64,000 bases of DNA from Nocardiopsis sp. FR4 (GTDB taxonomy: Bacteria; Actinomycetota; Actinomycetes; Streptosporangiales; Streptosporangiaceae). This document shows positions 8,089-18,718 of the stretch, one piece after another. How positions within the stretch are numbered: the first letter of the stretch is position 1; each line of letters starts with the position of its first letter. The notes beneath the pieces are model-generated. The model made no database searches and had not been told where the DNA came from. It saw only the letters and a program-made list of their open reading frames with translations. A program made the position numbers and the translations under genes. The stretch covers positions 373,240 to 437,239 of the forward strand of contig NZ_ML776454.1 of NCBI RefSeq assembly GCF_009830945.1. The letters run 5' to 3'.

Positions 8089-9482
8089 TGATCCGTGCTC
8101 CTCACGTTGTCGTTCTCGGCCGACGGCTCCGACTCGGAGTCGTCGGGCAGGCGCTCCACCAGGACCGTGGTCATCCGGTTGCGGCGGCTGCTCTTGCCCT
8201 CAAGGGTGAGCCTGAGACCAGCGTATTCGGCCTGGGCCCCGCCGACCGGCACCCGGCCCAGCACGTAGGCGACCAGGCCGCCGACCGTCTCCACGTCCGG
8301 AACGTCCAGGTTCCGGTCCGGGAACAGCTCGTCCAGCTCGCCCAGCGGCAGGCGCGCGGTCACCCGCACCCGGTCCCCGTCCAGCCAGGACACCGGCGGG
8401 ATCTCGTGGTCGTACTCGTCGGTGATCTCGCCGACGATCTCCTCCACGATGTCCTCCAGGGTCACCAGGCCCGCGGTGCCCCCGTACTCGTCGATGGCCA
8501 CGGCCACGTGGTTGCGCTGCTTCTGCATCTCGCGCAGCAGCTCGTCGATGGGCTTGGTGTCGGGGACGAAGGTGGCCTGGCGCATCACGTCCCCCGCCGT
8601 GAGCGACACGTCCTCCCCGCCGCCCGCGACCGCCGCCCAGCGGTCGCGCAACCGCTCCACCAGGTCCTTGAGGTAGACGATGCCGACCACGTCGTCCTCG
8701 TCCTCGCCCGTGACCGGGATGCGCGAGTACCCGCTGGACAGCGCCAGGCTCAGCACCTCGTCGGCGTCGTCATCCCGGGAGGTGAACACGATGTCGGGGC
8801 GGGGCACCATCACCTCGCGCACGGACGTGTCGTCGAGCTTGAACACCGAGTGGATCATCTCCCGCTCGGCGGAGTCGATCACCTCGCCCCGCTCGGCCAG
8901 GTCCACCAGCTGCCTCAGCTCCACCTCGGTGCTGAAGGGGCCGTCGCGGTCGCCCTTGCCGCGCGGGGTGAGCGCCCGGCCCGCGCCCACGAACAGCTGG
9001 GCCAGCGGACCCACCACCACCTGGACCGGGTAGACCGCGGCGGCGCTGGCCCGGGCCACCGGCCCGGAGAACTGGCGGCCCAGGATGCGCGGCGCGATCG
9101 CGATCAGCACCGACTCCGCCACCACCATGGCCCCGGCGGTCAGCACCAGCGCGGGCCAGTCCGGCCCCAGCAGGAACACCATGCCCACCGCGGCGGCCAG
9201 CACGGCGCACACCTCGCACACCACGCGCAGGAACAGCAGCACGTTGAGGTGGCGCGTGGGGTCGGCCATGACCCGCTCCCACCGGCGTCCCGTCCGTGCG
9301 GAGCCCTCGGTCCCGCTGACCGCGGCCAGCCCGACCGACATCACGCGGGTGACGGCCACCTCCGCCGCCACCAGGAAACCCGCGACGGCGGTCAGGGCGA
9401 GGGCCACCGCGAAGGCGGTGAGCCACCCGGCGGGGTCCCCTGCGGTCGGCGCGGCCAGGCCGGGCCACACTGACGGGCTCAT
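8085..9482 (-). CDS. HlyC/CorC-family membrane protein with CBS pair
   Basis: A 465-residue CNNM/CorC-type protein. An N-terminal DUF21 membrane domain (hydrophobic segments about 22-45, 75-100, 105-130 and 150-170) precedes two CBS domains (about 215-345; VMVPRPDIVF, YSRIPVTGEDEDDVVGIVYL, NHVAVAIDEYGGTAGLVTLE). A C-terminal CorC_HlyC domain follows (DGDRVRVTARLPLGELDELF). Such proteins are linked to Mg2+/Co2+ efflux and stand beside ybeY in many bacteria. It overlaps ybeY by four bases upstream and the deaminase-like gene by four bases downstream. Confidence 0.93.
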   Translation of the reverse strand: MSPSVWPGLAAPTAGDPAGWLTAFAVALALTAVAGFLVAAEVAVTRVMSVGLAAVSGTEGSARTGRRWERVMADPTRHLNVLLFLRVVCEVCAVLAAAVGMVFLLGPDWPALVLTAGAMVVAESVLIAIAPRILGRQFSGPVARASAAAVYPVQVVVGPLAQLFVGAGRALTPRGKGDRDGPFSTEVELRQLVDLAERGEVIDSAEREMIHSVFKLDDTSVREVMVPRPDIVFTSRDDDADEVLSLALSSGYSRIPVTGEDEDDVVGIVYLKDLVERLRDRWAAVAGGGEDVSLTAGDVMRQATFVPDTKPIDELLREMQKQRNHVAVAIDEYGGTAGLVTLEDIVEEIVGEITDEYDHEIPPVSWLDGDRVRVTARLPLGELDELFPDRNLDVPDVETVGGLVAYVLGRVPVGGAQAEYAGLRLTLEGKSSRRNRMTTVLVERLPDDSESEPSAENDNVRSTDQ

Positions 9483-9967
9483 CGGCCGCTCTCGTCCCCT
9501 TCACCGGCCGCGGCCTCGCGCTCACGCCACGCGGACAGGATCTCGGCCTGCAGGCCGAACATCTCCTTGTGCTCCTCGGGCTCGGCGTGGTCGTAGCCCA
9601 GCAGGTGCAGGATGCCGTGGGTGCACAGCAGGTCGATCTCGGCCTCGGTGCTGTGCCCGGCCTTCTCTGCCTGGCGCTCGGCGACCTGCGGGCAGATGAT
9701 CACGTCCCCGAGGACGCCGGGCTCACTGGTGCGGCCGGGGCCTCCGGGGCGCAGTTCGTCCATGGGGAAGGACAGCACGTCGGTGGGGCCCGGCTCGTCC
9801 ATCCACCGCACGTGCAGGTCGGTCATCGGACCCTCGTCCACCAGCACGACGGACAGCTCGGCCAGCGGGTGGACGCGCATGGCGTCGAGCACGTGCCTGG
9901 CCAGACGGGAGAGCCTCTCCTCGTCCACGGTCGAGACGCCGGACTCGTTGGCGACGTCGATACTCAT
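9479..9967 (-). CDS. ybeY: Endoribonuclease YbeY (rRNA maturation)
   Basis: A 162-residue metalloprotein for 16S rRNA 3'-end maturation and ribosome quality control. The zinc motif HGILHLLGYDH gives ligands H117, H121 and H127. DEPGPTDVLSFPMDE is the other conserved block. I start at ATG 9967 (MSIDVANESG), where the family begins; a GTG at 9985 adds six residues. Its stop overlaps the start of the CBS-domain gene (ATGA). A hairpin separates it from phoH. Confidence 0.95.
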   Translation of the reverse strand: MSIDVANESGVSTVDEERLSRLARHVLDAMRVHPLAELSVVLVDEGPMTDLHVRWMDEPGPTDVLSFPMDELRPGGPGRTSEPGVLGDVIICPQVAERQAEKAGHSTEAEIDLLCTHGILHLLGYDHAEPEEHKEMFGLQAEILSAWREREAAAGEGDESGR

Positions 9968-10060
9968 CGGTTGCGGATGCCTCACTCGGGATAGCGGCGG
10001 CCGGGCGGGGCGCCCGGCCGGTGGTGCGGCACGCCCTTGGGCGGCGCGCCCGTGGCAACC

Positions 10061-10097
10061 GAACCGGTGGACCCGTACTGGACGGGCCCACCGGTTC
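10061..10097 (-). terminator. Hairpin downstream of phoH
   Basis: GAACCGGTGG and CCACCGGTTC form a perfect 10-bp stem. After one mismatch CCCGT/ACGGG continues it to a 5-base loop. It lies 16 bases past the phoH stop and before ybeY, so phoH may be partly uncoupled from the ybeY operon. No clear T-run. Confidence 0.5.
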
Positions 10098-10112
10098 GAA
10101 CGCCGTACTACC

Positions 10113-12308
<2,196 letters not shown>

Positions 12309-12547
12309 GGTGTGGCCTGGCGGCCGCTGCCCCTACCCTTCATCGGGCACCGGCCCGCGTCGCGGGCGGTGCACCTCGTGGACGGTTCCCGGCGCTCGGA
12401 GAACGGCGCCGGGCCAGGCTCCTCGCCGGTGTTCCCAGAGGTCACACCGAACCCTCGAAGCCCACGGTCACTAGTCTACCAAGGCGCCCCCTCCCCGCTC
12501 GATCGGTTATCACGGGCGGGGAGAGACCGCCGGGGCGGCCCCGGCGC

Positions 12548-12898
12548 CTACCCGGGGGGCCAGTTCAGCCCGCGCCCGCCGAGCAGGTGCCCGTGCAGGT
12601 GGAAGACCGTCTGCCCGGCACCGCTGCCGGTGTTGAAGACCAGCCGGTACCCGAGGTCGGCGACGTCCTCCTCGGCCGCCACCTCGTGCGCCTCCCGGAC
12701 GATCTCGTCGAGCAGCCCGGTGTCGGCGGCCGCGGCCTCGGCGGCGTTGGGGTAGTGCTCACGGGGGATGATCAGAACGTGCGTGGGCGCCTGGGGGTTG
12801 ATGTCGCGAAAGGCCACGGTGCGTTCGCTCTCGCGGACGATCTCGGCGGGCACCTCCCCCTTCGCGATCTTGCAGAAGAGGCAGTCGTCCTGGGCCAT
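12548..12898 (-). CDS. HIT-family nucleotide hydrolase
   Basis: A 116-residue histidine-triad protein of the HINT/PKCI branch, which hydrolyse purine nucleoside phosphoramidates or related adducts. The triad is H100-L-H102-G-H104 (VFHLHGHLLGG). C6 and C9 (CLFCKI) form the N-terminal half of a typical zinc pair. ATG 12898 is preceded by AAAGG at a good distance; the frame is open far upstream but that part does not resemble the family. It lies upstream of phoH in the same direction, a widely conserved pairing. Confidence 0.94.
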   Translation of the reverse strand: MAQDDCLFCKIAKGEVPAEIVRESERTVAFRDINPQAPTHVLIIPREHYPNAAEAAAADTGLLDEIVREAHEVAAEEDVADLGYRLVFNTGSGAGQTVFHLHGHLLGGRGLNWPPG

Positions 12899-13156
12899 CG
12901 GGAACCTTTCCGTCCGCGACCGCCGGGGCGGTCGCCGTCTCGGGATTGTCCGGGACCATGATGCCGCAGGTCGGCCGCGGACGTAGGCCCCAAGGCGGTC
13001 TTTTCGTAATCTTCTGGAAGCCGGTTCGGCGTTGGTCCGGGTTCCAGCCGCGATACGCTTTCCATCCGTGCGCGTCAGGTCGTCGGCTCCGTCCGGCCCC
13101 GGCCGAGTTCCCGCGTGTTCGGATGGAAACGCACGTCTACCCGGAAAAGAAGAGGT

Positions 13157-13747
13157 ATGCCCTTTCGTAAACCCCGCGACAAGGGTGTGCGTCGAACTGA
13201 TGTGACGACAGAAACGATGGTGGCCGGAGCCGCCACGGCCCCGCTCTCGGTGGAGTGGGACGCCGACCACGCGGTGACGGAGCTCTACCGGGAGCACTAC
13301 CGTCCGCTCGTCCGTCTCGCCGCCCTGCTCGTCCGAGACCACGCGACCGCGGAAGAGGTCGTCCAGGACTCGTTCGTCGCCATGCACGGCGCCTGGCGCC
13401 GCCTGCGCGACCCGAACAAGGCCCTGTCCTACCTCCGCCAGGCCGTGGTGAACAAGGCCAGGTCCGTGCTCCGTCACAGGGCGGTTGTGGAAAAGCACGC
13501 GCCCAAGGCCCTGCCCGACGCCCCCAGCGCCGAACACGGCGCCCTGAACCTGTTGGAGCGCGAGGCGGTCATCCGCGCCCTGCGCAAACTACCCACCCGT
13601 CAGCGAGAGGCCATCGTGCTCCGGTACTACGGCGACCTGTCCGAGGCGCAGATCGCGGACGCCATGGGAATCAGCCGGGGCGCGGTGAAGAGCCACACGT
13701 CCCGCGGTATCTCCGCGCTCCGCTCTGTTCTGGAGCAGACGACATGA
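13157..13747 (+). CDS. ECF sigma factor, SigE family
   Basis: About 196 residues. Region 2 (ELYREHYRPLVRLAALLVRD, then AEEVVQDSFVAMHGAWRRL) and region 4 (RALRKLPTRQREAIVLRYYG, DAMGISRGAVKSHTSRGI) are complete; there is no region 1 or 3, as in extracytoplasmic-function sigma factors. The start is uncertain: ATG 13157 has AAGAGG only one base upstream, while GTG 13202 or ATG 13217 are closer to region 2. Its stop overlaps the start of the next gene (ATGA), the usual layout for a sigma factor and its regulator. Confidence 0.88.
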   Translation: MPFRKPRDKGVRRTDVTTETMVAGAATAPLSVEWDADHAVTELYREHYRPLVRLAALLVRDHATAEEVVQDSFVAMHGAWRRLRDPNKALSYLRQAVVNKARSVLRHRAVVEKHAPKALPDAPSAEHGALNLLEREAVIRALRKLPTRQREAIVLRYYGDLSEAQIADAMGISRGAVKSHTSRGISALRSVLEQTT

Positions 13748-14475
13748 CCACCCCGACAAACCCGACGAACGATCCGTTCGAGGAGCAGCTTCGCCAGCTA
13801 CTCAAGGCCGAGGCCGACACGGTCACCACCTCGCCCGAGGCGCTGAACCTCATCCGCGAGCGCACTGAGCGCAACCGCGGATCGATCTGGTTCGGACTGC
13901 CCTGGCTGCGCCCCGCCCTGGCGGTGGCGGGAGCCGGACTGATCGCCGCCTCGGTGATCATGTCCAGCCCGCAGGTACGCGACCAGGTTCTGGAGATCGT
14001 GCCCGCGGGCGCCGACCGCCAGGGCACACCGCCCGAGGAGGTCCCGGACGGCGGTGTGGTCCCGTCCACGTCCTCCACGGACTCCGCCCCCGGCCAGGCC
14101 CAGCAGGAGCAGCCGCCCCCGCCGGACCCGGCGACCCCGCCCAGTCCCGAACCCTCCGAGGAGGGCTCCACCGCCGTCCAGGAGGACCCGGAGGCGACCC
14201 CCACGTGCCCGGCGGCCTCCCGCGACGATCCCTCCGCCCCGGCGGGCGGCGCCGAGGAGGACGCGGAGTCCGCCGAGGAGGGCTGCGAGCCGACGGGCGA
14301 GCCCAGCACCGGCACCGGTGGCGGTGACGGCGGCAGCGGCGGCACGGGCGGCGCCGGCGACGGTTCCGGCGGCGACACCGGTTCCGGTGCCGGCGAGGGC
14401 GGCCGTGAGGAGACCGGTGAGAGCGGTGGCGGCACCACCACCGGTGACGGCACCACCACCAAGTCCGAGAACTGA
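13744..14475 (+). CDS. Membrane protein coupled to the sigma factor, possible anti-sigma factor
   Basis: A 243-residue protein translationally coupled to the sigma gene. Residues 1-45 are a polar cytoplasmic segment with EEQLRQLLKAEADTV. One membrane segment follows (about 52-72, LRPALAVAGAGLIAASVIM). The remaining 170 residues are low-complexity, rich in Pro, Glu, Ser, Thr and Gly, with a Cys near 155 and another near 181. Position and topology fit an anti-sigma factor, but I see no zinc-binding HxxxCxxC motif. Function is inferred only from context. Confidence 0.65.
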   Translation: MTTPTNPTNDPFEEQLRQLLKAEADTVTTSPEALNLIRERTERNRGSIWFGLPWLRPALAVAGAGLIAASVIMSSPQVRDQVLEIVPAGADRQGTPPEEVPDGGVVPSTSSTDSAPGQAQQEQPPPPDPATPPSPEPSEEGSTAVQEDPEATPTCPAASRDDPSAPAGGAEEDAESAEEGCEPTGEPSTGTGGGDGGSGGTGGAGDGSGGDTGSGAGEGGREETGESGGGTTTGDGTTTKSEN

Positions 14476-14552
14476 CGCGCGCGCGGGGGCGCACCTCGGG
14501 AACGCCCGTCCGCCCGCGCCGCCGCGGGTGCGGGCCCCGACCGGCGGCGGCC

Positions 14553-15290
14553 CTACCAGCGGCCGGTGCGCGCCTGAAGCACCGACAGCGCGGCCAGCCC
14601 GGCGGTGGAGGTGCGCAGCACGCTGTCCCCCAACAGGGCCCGGACCGCCCCGGCGGCGGTGAACGCGTCGAGTTCGGCCTCGGAGAAGCCGCCCTCGGGC
14701 CCCACGACCAGGACGATTTCCGCGTCCCCGGTGCGGGGCAGCTCCATCGAGGCCAGGCGGGCCTCGGCGTCCTCGTGCAGCACGACCCCCAGATCGGCCC
14801 CGGCCAGCAGTCCGGCGACCTCGGCGCGGTCCGCGAGGCCGGCGACCTCGGGGAGGCGGACGCGGCGGGCCTGCTTGGCCGCCTCGCGAGCGGTGGCGCG
14901 CCACCTGGCCAGGGCCTTGGCGGCCCGTTCGCCCCTCCAGCGGGTGACACAGCGCTCCGCCGCCCAGGGCACGACCGCGTCCACCCCGGCCTCGGTCATC
15001 ATCTCCACGGCCAGCTCGCCCCGGTCGCCCTTGGGGAGGGCCTGGACCACGGTCAGGCGGGGACGGGGCGCGGGCTCCTCCCGGCGCTCCACCACCGCGC
15101 AGACGACGTGGTCCTTGGCCACGGCGGCCACCGTGCAGCGCACGCGCAGGCCGAGGCCGTCGGACAGGTCGACGGTCTCGCCCTCGCGGATGCGCCGCAC
15201 CACGGCGGCGTGGCGGCCCTCGGCGCCGCCCACCGTCACCCGGTCGGCCGCCAGGTCGGCGGTCTCGACGAGGAAGACCGGCGGGGTCAC
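14553..15290 (-). CDS. rsmE: 16S rRNA (uracil-1498-N3)-methyltransferase
   Basis: A 245-residue SPOUT methyltransferase modifying U1498 of 16S rRNA. The N-terminal PUA-like part (to about 75) precedes the knotted SAM domain with VQALPKGDRGELAVEMMTEAGV, IVLVVGPEGGFSEAELDAF and LGDSVLRTSTAGLAAL, the conserved cofactor loops. Starts with GTG overlapping the dnaJ stop (GTGA), so it is translationally coupled to the heat-shock operon hrcA-dnaJ-rsmE. Confidence 0.95.
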   Translation of the reverse strand: MTPPVFLVETADLAADRVTVGGAEGRHAAVVRRIREGETVDLSDGLGLRVRCTVAAVAKDHVVCAVVERREEPAPRPRLTVVQALPKGDRGELAVEMMTEAGVDAVVPWAAERCVTRWRGERAAKALARWRATAREAAKQARRVRLPEVAGLADRAEVAGLLAGADLGVVLHEDAEARLASMELPRTGDAEIVLVVGPEGGFSEAELDAFTAAGAVRALLGDSVLRTSTAGLAALSVLQARTGRW

Positions 15291-16426
15291 TTGGCGCCGA
15301 AGGCGTCGCGGATCTTGGAGAAGAAACCGCCGTGCCCCGGACTGAAGCGGCCCGGGTTCTGGTCCTCGCCGCGCAGTTCGGCGAACTTGCGCAGCAGCGC
15401 CTCCTGCTCCTCGTCGAGTCGGCTCGGGGTCTCCACGTCGACGCGGATGCGCAGATCGCCCCGGCCGCCGCCGTCGAGGTGGGTGACGCCCTTGCCGGGC
15501 AGGGTGATGACGTGGCCGGAGTTGGTTCCCGGGCGCAGGTCGATGTTCTCGGTGCCGTCCAGGGTGTCGAAGGCGAAGGAGGCGCCCAGCGCGGCGGCCG
15601 TCATGGGGACGGTGACCGTGCAGTGCAGGTCGTCGCCGCGGCGCTCGAAGGTGGGGTGCGGGCGCTGGATGATCTCCAGGATGATGTCGCCGCGCGGCCC
15701 GCCGTTGGGGCCGACCTCGCCCTCACCGGCGAGCTGGATGCGGGTGCCGTCGTCCACGCCCGCGGGGATCTTGACGGTCCGGGTGACCTTCTCGCGAACC
15801 CGGCCCTCGCCCGCGCAGTCGCCGCAGGGGTTGGTGATGACCGTCCCCTGACCCGAGCACTGCGGGCAGGGGCGCGAGGTCATGACCTGGCCGAGGAAGG
15901 AGCGGGTGACCTGGGAGACCTCCCCCTGGCCGTGGCACATCTCGCAGGTGGTGCGGTGCGAACCGGCCGCGGTCCCCTCGCCCTGGCAGGTCTCGCACAG
16001 GATGGCGGTGGGGAAGGTGATCTCCTTGCTGACCCCGAACGCGGTCTCCACCAGGTCCAGTTCGACGCGGATCTTGATGCTGCGGCCGCGGCGGACCCGC
16101 TCGCGCGGGCCCCGGCCACCGGGCTGCCCGCCGCCGAAGAAGGCGTTCATGATGTCGTCGAAGGCGAACCCGCCCGCGCCGCCGAACCCTCCGGCGCCGC
16201 CGCCACCGGGGGCGTAGGGGTCCTGGCCCATGTCGAACATCCGACGCTTGTTCTCGTCGGAGAGGACCTCGTAGGCCTGGGTCACCTCCTTGAACCGCTC
16301 CTGGGTCGCGGGGTCCGGGTTGACGTCCGGGTGCAGCTCGCGCGCGAGCCGCCGGTAGGCCTTCTTGATCTCGTCCTTCGAGGCGTCACGACGCACTCCG
16401 AGGACCTGGTAATAGTCTCTGGCCAC
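15287..16426 (-). CDS. dnaJ: Chaperone DnaJ (DnaJ2 type, downstream of hrcA)
   Basis: A 379-residue type I Hsp40. The J domain carries the HPD tripeptide at 32-34. A Gly/Phe-rich linker (about 72-105) follows. The zinc domain has four CxxCxGxG repeats with cysteine pairs 144/147, 161/164, 187/190 and 201/204. The C-terminal substrate-binding domain follows. GTG 16426 gives the family start ARDYYQVLG; the frame is open 43 codons further but without similarity. It starts four bases after the hrcA stop, so it should be under HrcA/CIRCE control. Confidence 0.96.
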   Translation of the reverse strand: MARDYYQVLGVRRDASKDEIKKAYRRLARELHPDVNPDPATQERFKEVTQAYEVLSDENKRRMFDMGQDPYAPGGGGAGGFGGAGGFAFDDIMNAFFGGGQPGGRGPRERVRRGRSIKIRVELDLVETAFGVSKEITFPTAILCETCQGEGTAAGSHRTTCEMCHGQGEVSQVTRSFLGQVMTSRPCPQCSGQGTVITNPCGDCAGEGRVREKVTRTVKIPAGVDDGTRIQLAGEGEVGPNGGPRGDIILEIIQRPHPTFERRGDDLHCTVTVPMTAAALGASFAFDTLDGTENIDLRPGTNSGHVITLPGKGVTHLDGGGRGDLRIRVDVETPSRLDEEQEALLRKFAELRGEDQNPGRFSPGHGGFFSKIRDAFGAK

Positions 16427-16430
16427 TGAG

Positions 16431-17444
16431 CTACTGTCCTGCCAAAATCTGTCCGATGTACCGAGCCACGGCGCGTACCGCTCCCATCGTTCCCGGGTAG
16501 TCCATCCGGGTGGGTCCCACCACTCCGATCTTGGCGAGCGACTGGTTTCCCACACCGTAGTCGGCCGAGACGACGGAGGTGGACCTCAGGCCCTCGTGGA
16601 AGTTCTCCGCGCCGATGCGCACCGTGAGCATCGACGGGTCCTTCGCCTCCCCCAGCAAACGGATGAGGACCATGTTCTCTTCCAGCGCCTCCAGGACGTC
16701 CCGGAGGCTGGCTGCGAAGTCGACGGCGGCGAGGTTGGCCGTCCCGGCGAGGACGATCTTCTCCTCGTGCCGTTCGACGAGGCTCTCCAGCAGGACGGAG
16801 AGCACCGACACCGCCACCTGGCGGTGTTCGGGCGGGACCTGGGAAGGCAGGTCCTCGACCGCGTCGGGCACGTCACCGAGGTGGAGCCCGGCGATGGCCC
16901 GGTTGAGCATGGAGCGCAGGTCGTTGACGGCGGCCTCGTTGACCTCTCCCAGGCCGTCGATGACGCGTTGTTCGACCCGCCCGGTGTTGGTGATCACGAC
17001 CATCATGACCCGCTGGCCGCCCAGCGGGACCAGTTCCACGTGCTGTACCGAGGAACGGGTCAGCGAGGGGTACTGCACGATCGCGACCTGCCGGGTGAGC
17101 TGCGCGAGCAGCCGTACGGTGCGGGCGACGATCTCGTCGAGGTCGACGGCGCCGTTGAGGAAGGACTCGATGGCGCGCCGTTCGGCGGGTGAGAGGGGCT
17201 TGACCGAGGAGAGCCGGTCCACGAAGAGCCGGTACCCCTTGTCCGTGGGCACCCGGCCCGCACTCGTGTGCGGCTGGGTGATGTAGCCGTCCTCCTCCAG
17301 CGCGACCATGTCGTTGCGGATGGTCGCCGGGGAGACACCGAGCCTGTGCCGGTCAGCCAGGGCCTTGGACCCCACGGGTTCGTTGGTGTTGACGAAGTCC
17401 TCGACGACGGCACGCAGGACCGCGAGCTTGCGCTCATCCAGCAA
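16431..17444 (-). CDS. hrcA: Heat-inducible transcription repressor HrcA
   Basis: A 337-residue repressor of class I heat-shock genes. The N-terminal winged HTH reads [17 protein letters not shown] and [29 protein letters not shown] is the family signature. The TTG at 17444 is the likely start: AGGAGG lies exactly seven bases upstream, and homologues begin MLxERKL. A GTG at 17462 would place that ribosome site inside the gene. The CIRCE element just upstream indicates autorepression of hrcA-dnaJ-rsmE. Confidence 0.96.
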   Translation of the reverse strand: MLDERKLAVLRAVVEDFVNTNEPVGSKALADRHRLGVSPATIRNDMVALEEDGYITQPHTSAGRVPTDKGYRLFVDRLSSVKPLSPAERRAIESFLNGAVDLDEIVARTVRLLAQLTRQVAIVQYPSLTRSSVQHVELVPLGGQRVMMVVITNTGRVEQRVIDGLGEVNEAAVNDLRSMLNRAIAGLHLGDVPDAVEDLPSQVPPEHRQVAVSVLSVLLESLVERHEEKIVLAGTANLAAVDFAASLRDVLEALEENMVLIRLLGEAKDPSMLTVRIGAENFHEGLRSTSVVSADYGVGNQSLAKIGVVGPTRMDYPGTMGAVRAVARYIGQILAGQ

Positions 17445-17455
17445 CTCGCCACCTC

Positions 17456-17482
17456 CTGGCACTCCATGGTCCTCAGTGCTAA
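17456..17482 (-). promoter_or_regulatory. CIRCE operator for HrcA
   Basis: On the minus strand TTAGCACTG, nine spacer bases, then GAGTGCCAG, against the consensus TTAGCACTC-N9-GAGTGCTAA. It ends 12 bases before the TTG start and adjoins the AGGAGG site, so bound HrcA would cover the translation start region. Confidence 0.85.
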
Positions 17483-17602
17483 TTCTATGCCCGGGCGCAA
17501 ACCCCGAAGGCTACCCACGGGTAGTACCACACGGGGACGGCCCCCTCCCACCCCGGTCGCGGCGCGCGCCGCGACCGACCGCGTCCGGGAGTGCCCCACC
17601 AG

Positions 17603-17608
17603 TAGACT
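17603..17608 (+). promoter_or_regulatory. Leaderless -10 element for the DUF3097 gene
   Basis: TAGACT ends eight bases before the GTG at 17617, and no Shine-Dalgarno sequence is present. This fits a transcript that begins at the start codon. Confidence 0.45.
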
Positions 17609-17616
17609 GCACGACC

Positions 17617-18456
17617 GTGGCAACCAAGGGAACCGACCGTTACGGCCGGAACGTGCTCGCCGGGGACTGGCGCCTGCCGAGGAAGGGGTCCGTGCCCGAG
17701 GTACCGCTGGCCCGGGGCCTGGTCGCGGAGGACGCCGAAGAAGCCTTCTGCGGGGCGGTGGTGGCCTGGGACAAGGCGACCGTGACCCTGGAGGACCGGC
17801 ACGGGCGCCGCCGGGTCTTCGACCTCGGTCCGGCCGCTTTCCTGGTCGACGGCGCGCCGGTCACGCTGGTGCGGCCCTCCGCGGCCCCGCGGGGCCCGCT
17901 GCGCAGCGCCTCGGGGTCGGTGGCGGTTCCGGACGCGCGCGCACGTACCGCCCGGGAGAGCCGGATCTACGTGGAGGGCGTCCACGACGCCGAACTGGTG
18001 GAGAAGGTCTGGGGGCACGACCTGCGCGTGGAGGGCGTGGCCGTGGAGTTCCTGGAGGGGGTGGACGACCTGCCCTCGATCGTGGCGGACTTCTCACCCG
18101 GCCCCGGCCGCAGACTCGGCGTCCTGGTCGACCACCTGGTCCCGGGCTCCAAGGAGACCCGGATCGCCGAACGCGTGCGCGGCGAGCACGTGCTGGTGGT
18201 GGGGCACCCCTACGTGGACGTGTGGCAGGCGGTGCGACCGCGCGCCGTGGGGATCGAGGCCTGGCCGGAGGTACCCAGGGGGCTGCCCTGGAAGGAGGGG
18301 GTCGTGAGCGCCCTGGGGTGGCGGATGGAGACGGGTGAGGCGTGGCGCCGGATCCTCGGTTCGGTCCGTACCTACGCCGACCTGGAGCCCTCCCTGCTCG
18401 GCCGGGTGGAGGAGCTGATCGACTTCGTCACCGGGCCGCACCCCGAGGAGCGCTGA
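17617..18456 (+). CDS. DUF3097 family protein
   Basis: A 279-residue conserved actinobacterial protein of unknown function. Recognisable family blocks are VYGRNVL-like RYGRNVLAGDW, ESRIYVEGVHDAELVEKVWG, LGVLVDHLVPGSKETRIA and VLVVGHPYVDVWQAV. The central part looks like a Toprim-like alpha/beta core (acidic VEGVHDAEL and VDHL patches), which would suggest nucleic-acid handling; this is only inference. Divergent from hrcA with 154 bases between them. The GTG is chosen from the leaderless -10 and the start of similarity. Confidence 0.85.
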   Translation: MATKGTDRYGRNVLAGDWRLPRKGSVPEVPLARGLVAEDAEEAFCGAVVAWDKATVTLEDRHGRRRVFDLGPAAFLVDGAPVTLVRPSAAPRGPLRSASGSVAVPDARARTARESRIYVEGVHDAELVEKVWGHDLRVEGVAVEFLEGVDDLPSIVADFSPGPGRRLGVLVDHLVPGSKETRIAERVRGEHVLVVGHPYVDVWQAVRPRAVGIEAWPEVPRGLPWKEGVVSALGWRMETGEAWRRILGSVRTYADLEPSLLGRVEELIDFVTGPHPEER

Positions 18457-18718
18457 GACCCGCCCGGCGCTCCCCCCTCCGGGTCGCGCGCCCCCGGTAC
18501 GGCCGGCGGCGCGGTACCCCGGGCCGTCCCGCCGGACGCGCTCCCGGGCACGCCGCCTGTGCGGCTTCGCGCGCGGTGGGACGCCAGGGGCCTAGGATTT
18601 GGCCCGGAACGGGGTGTCGGCGCCGCTGGCACCGCGGTCCCGCCTCCGGCCCCGCGCGGTCGTCGGTACGGCACGGTAGGACAAGAACCGCCCCTCATCA
18701 GCGGAGCCAAGGAAAAGC

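Noticed and set aside
10088-10100. CCACCGGTTCGAA resembles a tRNA T-arm
   Set aside because: It is the right arm of a perfect hairpin after phoH; no acceptor, D or anticodon arms are present.
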